Part shown: in pieces, positions 1 through 6,830 of the stretch | Position numbering within the stretch: position 1 is the stretch's first letter | Layout of the letters: each line of letters opens with the position of its first letter | Assembly: GCA_030610965.1 (NCBI GenBank) | Contig: JAUWQU010000071.1 | Span: forward strand, 1 to 9,781 | From: Phycisphaerae bacterium | GTDB lineage: Bacteria; Planctomycetota; Phycisphaerae; SM23-33 | Length of the DNA: 9,781 nt | Reading direction: 5' to 3' | The notes under the pieces: generated by a model | Seen by the model: the letters and a program-made list of their open reading frames with translations, nothing else | Databases searched by the model: none | Told to the model about the DNA's origin: nothing | Made by a program: the position numbers and the translations under genes

Positions 1-1
1 C

Positions 2-109
2 AGCTACACCATAAGAATCGGCGAGCCGGGCACAAGCAAGCTCCGAACGCTAACGGGCGTCAAGGCCGCGAAGGACAAGCCAACGAAGGCGGTGAAGGTG
101 GCGTTCTAA
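2..109 (+). CDS. 3' end of an unrecognised gene (5' end outside window)
   Basis: This frame is open from the left edge and ends at a TAA at 107-109, giving the last 35 residues of a protein; the start lies outside the window. Twenty-nine of the 35 codons end in G or C, as in the clearly coding genes here, and the peptide has an ordinary alternating beta-strand-like start (SYTIRIGEPG) followed by a lysine-rich end (KAAKDKPTKAVKVAF). I do not recognise the family, and a tail this short cannot be assigned. Its stop overlaps the stop of the convergent VOC gene by four bases, so there is no room for a terminator between them. The alternative is that the frame is open by chance; codon bias and the tidy tail-to-tail fit argue against that. 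Confidence 0.55.
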   Translation, partial: SYTIRIGEPGTSKLRTLTGVKAAKDKPTKAVKVAF

Positions 110-537
110 CAGTCCAGGTGCCTGAAGAACTCGATCACCTCGCCGCCGGGCGCCCGGCAGAAGGCGATGCGGACGGGCATCGGCGGATCCGATTGGATCG
201 TGACGTCCTTGGGCTCCATGGTTATCTCCGCGCCGCCAGCCCGGGCGCGGGCGATCGCGCCGTCAACGTCATCGCTGCGAAGGGCGACGTGAAGGAGCGG
301 GCCGGCGCTTGAGGCCGCCGCGCCGCCTGTCCCGGCCGGGCCGCCAGCGAATACCTCAAAAAAGTTCCCGTCGCCGCAGTCCAGAAGAATCGCGCGCGCG
401 TCGCCTTCGCCCCAGCGGGCATGCTCGGTGAATCCCATCGCCTGCGTGTAGAACTCCACGGTCTTATCGAAATCCGCCACCTTGATGGCCACATGATGAA
501 ATCCCCCGCCGCCGATCACCGCGTTATGCCCAACCAT
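106..537 (-). CDS. VOC-superfamily protein (glyoxalase/dioxygenase fold)
   Basis: A 143-residue protein, the normal length for a single-chain vicinal oxygen chelate protein made of two beta-alpha-beta-beta-beta modules. Module 1 (about residues 13-63) opens with FHHVAIKVADFDKTVEFY and closes with NFFEVF; module 2 (about 81-139) opens with LLHVALRSDDVD and closes with GGEVIEFF. The four positions that usually bind the divalent metal are all present: H15, E61, H83 and E136. Such proteins are usually cytosolic homodimers acting as lyases, epimerases, dioxygenases or resistance proteins; the substrate cannot be read from sequence. A Gly/Ala-rich stretch at 65-79 joins the modules and is longer and floppier than usual. 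The ATG at 537 is chosen because AAGGAG lies six bases upstream. The gene is the last of three minus-strand genes but is 198 bases below the previous one, so an own promoter is likely. Fold and family are secure; function is not. Confidence 0.9.
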   Translation of the reverse strand: MVGHNAVIGGGGFHHVAIKVADFDKTVEFYTQAMGFTEHARWGEGDARAILLDCGDGNFFEVFAGGPAGTGGAAASSAGPLLHVALRSDDVDGAIARARAGGAEITMEPKDVTIQSDPPMPVRIAFCRAPGGEVIEFFRHLDC

Positions 538-543
538 GATTCA

Positions 544-549
544 CTCCTT
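544..549 (-). promoter_or_regulatory. Ribosome binding site of the VOC gene
   Basis: AAGGAG on the minus strand, six bases before the ATG at 537. It fixes the start codon of the VOC gene. Confidence 0.75.
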
Positions 550-622
550 AAGGGGCCCTGCCGACCACCCAGCCAACCAACCGCGGCCGCCGCCGGTCCA
601 AGCAGGAAAACCAATCCCCCAG

Positions 623-651
623 ATCATACCCCAACCCCAGCCGCACGCGAA
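623..651 (-). promoter_or_regulatory. Weak candidate promoter for the VOC gene
   Basis: TATGAT at 623-628 (minus strand) matches the sigma-70 minus-10 consensus at five of six positions. Seventeen bases upstream the hexamer TTCGCG (646-651) is a poor minus-35. It lies just downstream of the hairpin that ends the surface-protein transcript, which is a sensible place for the VOC promoter. In GC-rich DNA a single good minus-10 box is weak evidence. Confidence 0.2.
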
Positions 652-936
652 CACAAAGCCCGCCGCCACCAGTCGGCAGAGGCGGCCACACCAGCACGCC
701 CGACTATTGACGCGCCCGCCTACCAGCGAGCCCGGCTACCTGCTCGCCGCCAGCACATCCATCCCCATGGGGTCCAGCCGGCCCTTGAGCGGCTTGCCCG
801 CAATTCCCCTGTCCAGCCTGCTCATCAACGGTTCATCGGCCAACTCGTCCCCGGCCGAGCCATCGGACCAACATGGCCTGGCCAAAGTAAGAACGTCCGC
901 AACCACGGGGCCTGCCCTGTCGGTACGTAGCAGAGG
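647..936 (-). repeat. Shared 3' module, copy 1 (66-codon tail plus downstream hairpin)
   Basis: This stretch resembles 6884-7138 in the same orientation. The coding part (736-936) encodes a 66-residue tail aligned without gaps to the other copy, with about 45 identities by eye. The non-coding part shares the first 15-16 bases after the stop codon and then a 32-base block (647-678 against 6884-6915) with one mismatch. Between the two shared non-coding blocks this copy carries 34 extra bases. Upstream of the module the two genes are unrelated apart from their dockerin-like domains, so it looks like a cassette carried as a unit. Confidence 0.8.
651..685 (-). terminator. Conserved 3' hairpin after the giant surface gene (copy 1)
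   Basis: Read on the minus strand, the transcript can pair CCGC (682-685) with GCGG (660-663) and UGCC (675-678) with GGCG (664-667) around the loop GACUGGU, with a three-base bulge on the 5' side. It is followed by CUUUGUGUU, a weak U-rich stretch. The same structure follows the neighbouring gene (6891-6922), with an identical loop and the closing U-G pair replaced by U-A. It begins 50 bases after the stop codon at 736. The most likely role is intrinsic termination or protection of the mRNA 3' end; the U tract is poor, so a structural or protein-binding role is also possible. Confidence 0.5.
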
Positions 937-3900
937 GGAGGTGGATGGTGCCATCACCAGACGTGGCGGTCCTGAATGGGCAAGCACATCCAAGACTTCC
1001 ACGTCGCCCTGGCGCGTGAATGATGCGGCAGGCAACCCCACTAGCAATACAGCCTCATCGGCCGCGGCCGCCTGGGCTGCCAACGACTCGCCTGGTTCGG
1101 GCACAGCCGCCGCCATCGCGCCTGGTTCGGGCGCCGCCACGGCCGGCGCGGGCGCCGCGGCCGGCACCGATGCGGGAGCGGCCAAGGCCATGTTGATGCT
1201 CTCCCCGTAGCTGCCCATCAGGGCCATGAGATCGCCGTAGCCCACCGCGCCGCTGCAATCGAAGTCGGCCGACCCGCCCGGCGAAGCAACGCCGGAGCCG
1301 AAGGCCCGTTTGAGGGCGATGTAGTCGCCAGCCCCCACCGTTCCATCGCCGTCAACTTCCCCTGGCAGGTTGCCGAAGTAGAACACGTCGTCTTCGGCCA
1401 GGCCGGCGTGGCCGCCATTGGCATCCGACAGCACCGGCACCTCAAGCCAGCCGCCGGCGATGTCGCCGTCGGCCCAGATAATCGTCACACGGTCCCGGCC
1501 GTAGGAACCCGCGCCCGGGCGGACAGTCACGCTCGTCGGGGATGGGGCGACATCCCACGCAGCTGCGCCGTCGCCTACCATGAATACGAAGTCCGTCGCG
1601 GCAAGTGATGTGACGGGCATATTGGCCAGGTCCACCATGATGCCGTTGATGCCCCGACTGTAGCTGGTGTAGTTGGCGAACGAGGCCGTCTGGCCGGGCA
1701 GCAGCGCCTGCTTGCTTGTGTCGATGGCACTATCGTCGTTGGCGTTGGCTGCGGCATCGTTGCCATCGAAGTAGGAGTGGTTGTAGAAGATGTGGCGATT
1801 CACCACCGCGGGCGAAATAGTATCGTAGAAGATGGCCGTCGCGTCGCCAAACGTCGGAACGAAGGTGAACCCACTGGACATTGCGACTGATCCGGTCGCC
1901 CCCGGCGTTACCACGGTGCGCAGGATGGAGGGGATGTCCGGGTTGGAAACATCCAGAACAGTCACGCCCAACGATACGCAGCCAACATAGGCGGCCGTGC
2001 CTTGAATCTGAATCTGCTCGACCTTTCCGTCCAGGATGATCGACGACCTGAACGCCGGGCTTGCAGGTGTTGAGACGTCGATCCCACGCAGTTCACTCCC
2101 CACGCCGATCCATGCCATGCCGTCCGCCACCGCAAGGCCCCAAACCTCTGGATCGGAGAGCGATGCGGCGTACTGGCCCAGAAACGCCGGCGACGACGGG
2201 TCACTCACGTCGATGAGACTGAGAACCGGACTGCCTTCATGAAGCACGTATGCAACGCTATCTATTACAACGATATCCACGGGGTCGAAGTCAAAGCCGG
2301 CCCCGTGCGGAGACGACCATTCCATCTGTCCCTGTAGGACGGCGCCGGCCGGGCTCGAAAGGTCGTATATCTCCAGTGCCGCGGTATCATCGTCGTCAGG
2401 CTGCGTGCAGACGTACGCTAAGTTTCCCACGACGGCCAACGAGTCCCAGTCCGCCCGTTCCAGCCTTGTGCGATACACCACCACGGGATCGCCACCTCCG
2501 CTGACGTCCAGGGCCACAAGCTCTGAGGATGCGCCGGTACTGGTTTCAATATCGTCCACAACACAGTAGAAGAAGCCATGAGGCCCGAATGCGCCACCCT
2601 CCACGCCCTTGGCGTACCACGCGCCCGTCTCCGCAGGCGCCAGCGGGTTGGACAGGTCGAGAACATGCAGCACATCTCCAACATCGTCACTGGTGGAACC
2701 GGTGTACAACTCACTTGAGAAAGCCACGCCACGCGTGCCGTTGGCGAACAGCCACAGTTCGGCATGGTTGAAGGTCGCATCGGGCGAGTCCGGCGTGAGC
2801 GTATCGGATTCTATCTGGACCGAGTATTCCTCGACGTCCTCGAATGACCCGGAGCTGTCCACCGCAAGATAGTACGTGCCGTCGGCGGGAGCGACCCACC
2901 GTATCCGGCTGGACCAGTTCTCGCCGCCGTCATCGTCCCAGGTCAGCAGCGATGCGCCGTCGTCGTACAGCCACGCGACGGTGTCAAGATCGGGATTTTC
3001 GCCGGTCTCGACGAAAATCTCATAGAGCGTCCCGCCGACGGCGGAGAAACTGAAGTAGTCGATGTCGCCGTTGTACCCCAGCCAGCCCGTGGCAGAGGCC
3101 GGCAGGGAGACAGGCGTGGCATCGGCGGCACTGTTGCCGTGGTCGTCCCGCAGCCACTGCCCCGGGTCCGTCTGCACAATCCCGCGGAACCCGAACCAGT
3201 CCTCCGAATCGTACCACTGTCCCGTTGAGGGCTCCCATACGGCGGCGTCCGCTTCGCCGTTGTTCCACCCAACGCCATCCGGCTGACCGGGACCCCAGTT
3301 CGTATACGTCACCGGCTGGCCGTCGGCCCATTGCCACTGGCCCTCGACGGCCCGGTCATTCAGGCCAATCCAGTACCAGCCATCCGTGCCTAATTCGCTC
3401 CGAAGCCACGCCTCCTGATCCGCGCTTTCGATGGTGACCAGGTTGCCCCCATGAACCTGGGCATAGGCCTGGCAGGATTCCCAAGAACCTCCCGGAGTGA
3501 GGAAGTATTGCTTGCCGGTCCCAGGCTCGGTTACGACCGGCCCGTCAAAGTCGCCAACAAGGCATATCACGTCGTTCCCGCCATACGAAAACACATCCAC
3601 CGGTACGTCATCGCTGAGAGTCTGTTGTGTCCCGACGGCGAAGAAGACCTGCAACTCAAACATCCCATCCAGGTCCAGCCCGGCCGGCGGGGCCCATGAC
3701 GTGGCGTCCGCGGGAAGCTCAAAGTACTCCTCATACTCGTCGCCCGCCGGTTGACCATCTGTCTGAATCATTTCCAGCCCCACCACGATCACCCCGTCGG
3801 CGGGGGCGTCAATCCACGGCGACCATTCGACAAGGAAATCGTGCGGCAGGATCGTCCGATGGACCGGGTTGAGGATATTCGGCTCATCGGGAACCTGCGA

Positions 3901-6672
3901 GGCGCCGCTGAAATCGAGCGTGTCAGCCCAGGTACCAGTATTGGCCTCTATGGCCAGCGTGGTCGTGCCCGTATCGAGGCTGGCCCACTGACTCTCACTG
4001 AGCCAGTCCCACTCGAACATGAAGACCGTCAGAACGCCTTCGGCGGAGGCTTCGAATTCGAACGCGCCGCGTTCAAAATCGAACGAGGTGTGTGTTCTAC
4101 CGGACCAGCTCGGGGGAAACAGGTCGTCGATTTCCACCGTCTCGCCCCACGGAGTAATGAACTGCCCGCCGGTCATCTCAATGCCGGTTACCGTGAGCTG
4201 ATACCCGTGACTGTCATCCGTTCTGCCCGGCACGAGGAAACTGGCGAATCGTACCATCTCGATTGAGACAACCGGCCCCAACTCGTCGCTTAGGCCGAAG
4301 TCCAGCCCGACGACTTCGTTCCCCACAAGTTTAACGTCGTAGTGTGCCGGATACCCCGACGTCGCCTGTCTCCACCCGGCCGGGACCACCTGCGATACTC
4401 TATGGCTACCGGCATAGGAATATGCATTATCGAATGTGTACGAGCCGTCCGCGCCGCTGGTCGTCCATCGCTCGCCCTCCCCCTGATCCCAGTCGGCCTG
4501 GCCATCCGTGTCGCCCCAATCCAACACATTATTGCCGTTACTGTCCAGGAACACGATTGCCCCCGCCATCCCTGGCTCCCCGGCATCTCGAACGCAGTTG
4601 TTATTCTGATCGTCAAACACCGTCCCCGAAATCCGCCCCGGCGCATCGTACGTAACCACCGTGCCGGCGGCTTCAAGAGCGGGAATCTCGGTCGTGTATG
4701 AAGAAGGCCACAGCGGGTTATTCCCAAGGTCCAGACTCGCCAACCCCGTCAAGCCGCTCAGCGGGGAAAGGTCGCTTATCTGGTTGGCTGAAAGGTCCAG
4801 ACTCGTCAGATTCGTGCAGTGCTCCAAGCCGGCTAAATTGATGATGCGCCGGTCGTGAACATCCAGAGAGGTCAGCGCGGCCAGGTCGGTGTCCAGGATA
4901 TGGCCCATGGGTCTGCCGATGGCGTCGCGGACTGCCGCTTCCAGATTTGCGTCGACAAAGGTGACAACGACCGCGGGGCCGCCGTATTCATAAGCGCCGA
5001 TATCCACCGTACCAAAGGCGATCCGCGGATCGCCATGCACGTCCGACACGAGCGCCAGGCCGTCGGCATCGACGGCCAGGGCGTTGTCGCCCGCGTCGAC
5101 CAGCACACTGACGGCGGTCGGCCGCAGGTCGTCCGGCTGGGCAACGAAGCCGGGATCGCCACCGATGAGGTTATTCGAGCCGCCGTACGCTCCGCCGACC
5201 TCCGGATGATAGGGCGCCTGGTTCAAGGCAACCACGGTGTTGTTGATCGTTACGGGCCCCGAGGCGATGTAGACCCCGCCCCCGCCGGCAGTGGCCGGCC
5301 CTACAGGTATCACGATATTGCCCGCAATGGTGCAGTGGGTACGGGGCACCGGCAGACTTCCGTAATCTGTGAAGATTCCGGCGCCGCCCTTGTCAATGTC
5401 CCACCCGGTGATGCGGTTGTCGGCGCTCACGCTGTTGATGACCGTCAACGTCCGCAGGTTGCAAATGCCCCCGCCGCTGGCGTAAGTCGCGTGATTGCCC
5501 GTGATCGTGCTGCCCACGATAGTCATCGTGGAGAAGTTGTGGATTCCGCCCCCGCCGTCGCCCAAATAGCCTCGGGCGTCGTTGTCGACGACCCAGCAGT
5601 CCGTCAGAGTTGCAGGCCCGCTCGAGTAGATGCCCCCGCCGTCGACTTGGGAGTGGTTGGCTGAGACTATCACGCTCGTCAGCACCATTGTGCCCTGCGG
5701 GTTCGAGTTGGCGATGCCTCCGCCGTCGCCGCCGTCGGCCCTGTTGCCCGAGATCCTCACGCCTGTCAGCTCCACCGGCACACCGTCAGAGATATGAATC
5801 CCACCGCCGGCGCCACCGCCGAAGTTGCTGGTCACCGCCCCGCCGGTAATCGTCAGCGAGCCGCCCCTTTGGATGTGGATTCCGGCCCCGTCGCCCGTGG
5901 CGTCGTTACCTGATACGGTGCTGTTGGTCAGTGTCAGGTCGCAGTACTGCGCCCAGATGCCGCCCCCGGTGCCCCCATAGCCGGTCCCGTACGCGTACAC
6001 CTGGTTTTCCGTAACCGCGCTGTCAATCAGCGTCACCGCGCCACGGTTACTGTATATGCCCCCGCCATAGCCGCCATAGTAGCCGCACCCGTTGTTGTAG
6101 GTGACCTCGCAGCCAGTCAACGTAACCGTGCCCTCGTAGTTACAGATTCCGCCCCCCATGTAGGCATAGCCGCGAGATATTCTCAGACCCGTCAGCGAAA
6201 GGTCGGCCGCATCGCAGTACAGCACGCCGCTGGTGAAGTTCCCGCTGATGGTCAGTTTACCCCCGCCTGGACCCTCGATTGCCAGCCGGTCCGTTACGGT
6301 CAATTCGGTCCCGCCCAGGACGATCATCGCCGGCCCGGCCGCCCATAGCCCTGCGTCGAAGCCGATAGTGTCGGTCCCGCCCAGGATGCCCGCCGGAACG
6401 TCGGCCGTGACGGCTGTGTTTGTGTTGGCTGCCTCAATCGCCTCCCGCAGCGTCACCACGCCGTCCGAGGCGACTACATCCGCCAGAGATGTCACGATGT
6501 AGCTCGTGCCGCTCAGCAGCAACCTGGGCTCGAGTTGCTCGACCGAGCAGGGACGATAGCCCGAAAGCACCGGCCGAGACGGACTGAACAGCCGGGCGTT
6601 CAACTGCCGCATGTGAGCCAGCGCAGTCCGACACTGCTTACCGAGACGATTCATCGCCCTTGACGACGACAT
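736..6672 (-). CDS. Giant mosaic cell-surface protein with LEPR motif, beta-helix, lectin and dockerin
   Basis: 1978 residues from the ATG at 6672, chosen because AGGAGG lies seven bases upstream; a TTG eight codons further up has no such site. Residues 1-46 are basic without a hydrophobic core, followed by LEPRLLLSG (47-55), the planctomycete LEPR-XLL motif. Then: right-handed beta-helix with eleven GGGI-like turns (about 172-468), ending in a choice-of-anchor-Q-like DPRIAFGTVDIGAYEY near 530-565; internalin-like LRRs (570-679); SdrD-B-like domain (680-794, starting RISGTVFDDQNNN); an unassigned region, its second half fibronectin-III-like (795-1039); C-type lectin domain with WIGLND, W1126 and QPD at 1130-1132 (1047-1169); PPC domain (1176-1289); LVIVD-type propeller repeats (about 1296-1618, with HVLDLSNP, LSLIDVSDPSSP and TVLDVSNP); a pre-dockerin domain (1623-1769); a type I dockerin-like domain with calcium loops starting at D1774 and D1803 (1770-1825); an Ala/Pro-rich linker; and the shared tail (1913-1978). 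Probably exported and surface-bound, with sugar-binding and adhesion modules and no catalytic site seen. Domain boundaries are approximate. Confidence 0.9.
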   Translation of the reverse strand: MSSSRAMNRLGKQCRTALAHMRQLNARLFSPSRPVLSGYRPCSVEQLEPRLLLSGTSYIVTSLADVVASDGVVTLREAIEAANTNTAVTADVPAGILGGTDTIGFDAGLWAAGPAMIVLGGTELTVTDRLAIEGPGGGKLTISGNFTSGVLYCDAADLSLTGLRISRGYAYMGGGICNYEGTVTLTGCEVTYNNGCGYYGGYGGGIYSNRGAVTLIDSAVTENQVYAYGTGYGGTGGGIWAQYCDLTLTNSTVSGNDATGDGAGIHIQRGGSLTITGGAVTSNFGGGAGGGIHISDGVPVELTGVRISGNRADGGDGGGIANSNPQGTMVLTSVIVSANHSQVDGGGIYSSGPATLTDCWVVDNDARGYLGDGGGGIHNFSTMTIVGSTITGNHATYASGGGICNLRTLTVINSVSADNRITGWDIDKGGAGIFTDYGSLPVPRTHCTIAGNIVIPVGPATAGGGGVYIASGPVTINNTVVALNQAPYHPEVGGAYGGSNNLIGGDPGFVAQPDDLRPTAVSVLVDAGDNALAVDADGLALVSDVHGDPRIAFGTVDIGAYEYGGPAVVVTFVDANLEAAVRDAIGRPMGHILDTDLAALTSLDVHDRRIINLAGLEHCTNLTSLDLSANQISDLSPLSGLTGLASLDLGNNPLWPSSYTTEIPALEAAGTVVTYDAPGRISGTVFDDQNNNCVRDAGEPGMAGAIVFLDSNGNNVLDWGDTDGQADWDQGEGERWTTSGADGSYTFDNAYSYAGSHRVSQVVPAGWRQATSGYPAHYDVKLVGNEVVGLDFGLSDELGPVVSIEMVRFASFLVPGRTDDSHGYQLTVTGIEMTGGQFITPWGETVEIDDLFPPSWSGRTHTSFDFERGAFEFEASAEGVLTVFMFEWDWLSESQWASLDTGTTTLAIEANTGTWADTLDFSGASQVPDEPNILNPVHRTILPHDFLVEWSPWIDAPADGVIVVGLEMIQTDGQPAGDEYEEYFELPADATSWAPPAGLDLDGMFELQVFFAVGTQQTLSDDVPVDVFSYGGNDVICLVGDFDGPVVTEPGTGKQYFLTPGGSWESCQAYAQVHGGNLVTIESADQEAWLRSELGTDGWYWIGLNDRAVEGQWQWADGQPVTYTNWGPGQPDGVGWNNGEADAAVWEPSTGQWYDSEDWFGFRGIVQTDPGQWLRDDHGNSAADATPVSLPASATGWLGYNGDIDYFSFSAVGGTLYEIFVETGENPDLDTVAWLYDDGASLLTWDDDGGENWSSRIRWVAPADGTYYLAVDSSGSFEDVEEYSVQIESDTLTPDSPDATFNHAELWLFANGTRGVAFSSELYTGSTSDDVGDVLHVLDLSNPLAPAETGAWYAKGVEGGAFGPHGFFYCVVDDIETSTGASSELVALDVSGGGDPVVVYRTRLERADWDSLAVVGNLAYVCTQPDDDDTAALEIYDLSSPAGAVLQGQMEWSSPHGAGFDFDPVDIVVIDSVAYVLHEGSPVLSLIDVSDPSSPAFLGQYAASLSDPEVWGLAVADGMAWIGVGSELRGIDVSTPASPAFRSSIILDGKVEQIQIQGTAAYVGCVSLGVTVLDVSNPDIPSILRTVVTPGATGSVAMSSGFTFVPTFGDATAIFYDTISPAVVNRHIFYNHSYFDGNDAAANANDDSAIDTSKQALLPGQTASFANYTSYSRGINGIMVDLANMPVTSLAATDFVFMVGDGAAAWDVAPSPTSVTVRPGAGSYGRDRVTIIWADGDIAGGWLEVPVLSDANGGHAGLAEDDVFYFGNLPGEVDGDGTVGAGDYIALKRAFGSGVASPGGSADFDCSGAVGYGDLMALMGSYGESINMALAAPASVPAAAPAPAVAAPEPGAMAAAVPEPGESLAAQAAAADEAVLLVGLPAASFTRQGDVEVLDVLAHSGPPRLVMAPSTSPLLRTDRAGPVVADVLTLARPCWSDGSAGDELADEPLMSRLDRGIAGKPLKGRLDPMGMDVLAASR
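1089..1132 (-). repeat. Short repeat in the Ala/Pro-rich linker
   Basis: The 14-base word CGCCTGGTTCGGGC (plus strand) occurs at 1089-1102 and again at 1119-1132, 30 bases apart, encoding two PEPG steps ten residues apart in the linker between the dockerin-like domain and the tail. It is ordinary slippage-type linker growth. Confidence 0.6.
5260..6160 (-). repeat. Eleven GGGI-type turns of a beta-helix
   Basis: Within the giant surface gene, residues 172-468 contain eleven copies of a G-G/A-G-I/V turn (for example YMGGGICNYEG, YGGGIYSNRG, SGGGICNLR, GGGGVYIASG), roughly every 20 to 35 residues, separated by short strands such as TLTNSTVSGN and TIVGSTITGN. This is the pattern of parallel beta-helix surface proteins of the pectate-lyase and Pmp-like kind. 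On the plus strand it shows as recurring CCCCCGCC runs. The repeats are protein-level; the DNA of the units has diverged. Confidence 0.8.
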
Positions 6673-6679
6673 AACGCAT

Positions 6680-6685
6680 CCTCCT
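6680..6685 (-). promoter_or_regulatory. Ribosome binding site of the giant surface gene
   Basis: AGGAGG on the minus strand, seven bases before the ATG at 6672. It decides the start against the upstream in-frame TTG at 6696, which would place this site inside the coding region. Confidence 0.8.
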
Positions 6686-6775
6686 GAAAGAAGCAAAGCT
6701 GTCCGCTCCGAGAAACCATTGCCCCCCGCCGAGAAAAATACCGTGGGCTATCCTCCTTGTTCAGCCACGCCACTG

Positions 6776-6788
6776 CCCGCCAGGCGGG
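6776..6788 (-). other. GC-rich inverted repeat in the leader
   Basis: CCCGCC-A-GGCGGG on the plus strand is a perfect inverted repeat. In the minus-strand transcript it can fold as a tight hairpin, and flanking CTG and CAG can extend the stem with a three-base bulge. It lies about 104 bases before the start codon of the giant surface gene. It could be an operator, an mRNA-stabilising hairpin, or chance in GC-rich DNA. Confidence 0.35.
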
Positions 6789-6830
6789 GTACAGGACTTT
6801 GACAATATACCCCCAAATCGGCCCCGCGCC

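Larger units (their letters stand above)
538..735. other. Intergenic gap between the surface gene and the VOC gene
   Basis: 198 bases without a convincing gene. It holds the 3' hairpin of the surface gene (660-685), the weak VOC promoter candidate (623-651), the VOC ribosome site (544-549), and a 34-base stretch (686-719) that is absent from the homologous position after the neighbouring gene. The part from 555 to 620 is very GC-rich and repetitive on the minus strand (GGCGGCGGCCGCGG, then GGTTGGTTGGCTGG) and shows nothing else I can name. Confidence 0.5.

Noticed and set aside
1030..1197. PEP-CTERM sorting signal (VPEPGE, and VIPEPELL near 7325-7350 in the neighbour)
   Set aside because: PEP-CTERM needs a transmembrane helix and a basic end right after the PEP motif. 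Here about 80-150 more residues follow, with no hydrophobic helix at the C-terminus.
536..1210. 224-codon plus-strand open frame (with a 169-codon one at 421-930)
   Set aside because: Low-complexity Pro/Ala/Ser/Arg peptides antisense to the surface-protein tail, the intergenic gap and the VOC start; no ribosome site and no domain.
4855..5664. 269-codon open frame on the plus strand inside the giant surface gene
   Set aside because: It lies fully antisense to the beta-helix and LRR coding region, its peptide has no recognisable domain, and long antisense frames are expected in GC-rich coding DNA.
5260..6160. CRISPR-like or satellite array suggested by recurring CCCCCGCC runs on the plus strand
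   Set aside because: The runs encode GGGI turns of a beta-helix in one open frame; spacing is irregular and there are no identical repeats with unique spacers.
6694..6696. TTG at 6696 as the start of the giant surface gene
   Set aside because: The AGGAGG at 6680-6685 would then fall inside the coding region; the ATG at 6672 is seven bases below it and is far better placed.
6651..6719. 22-codon minus-strand frame starting at the ATG at 6719, overlapping the start of the giant gene, as a leader peptide
   Set aside because: Only a G-run precedes it, with no good ribosome site at proper spacing, and the peptide shows no regulatory pattern such as repeated rare or regulatory codons.
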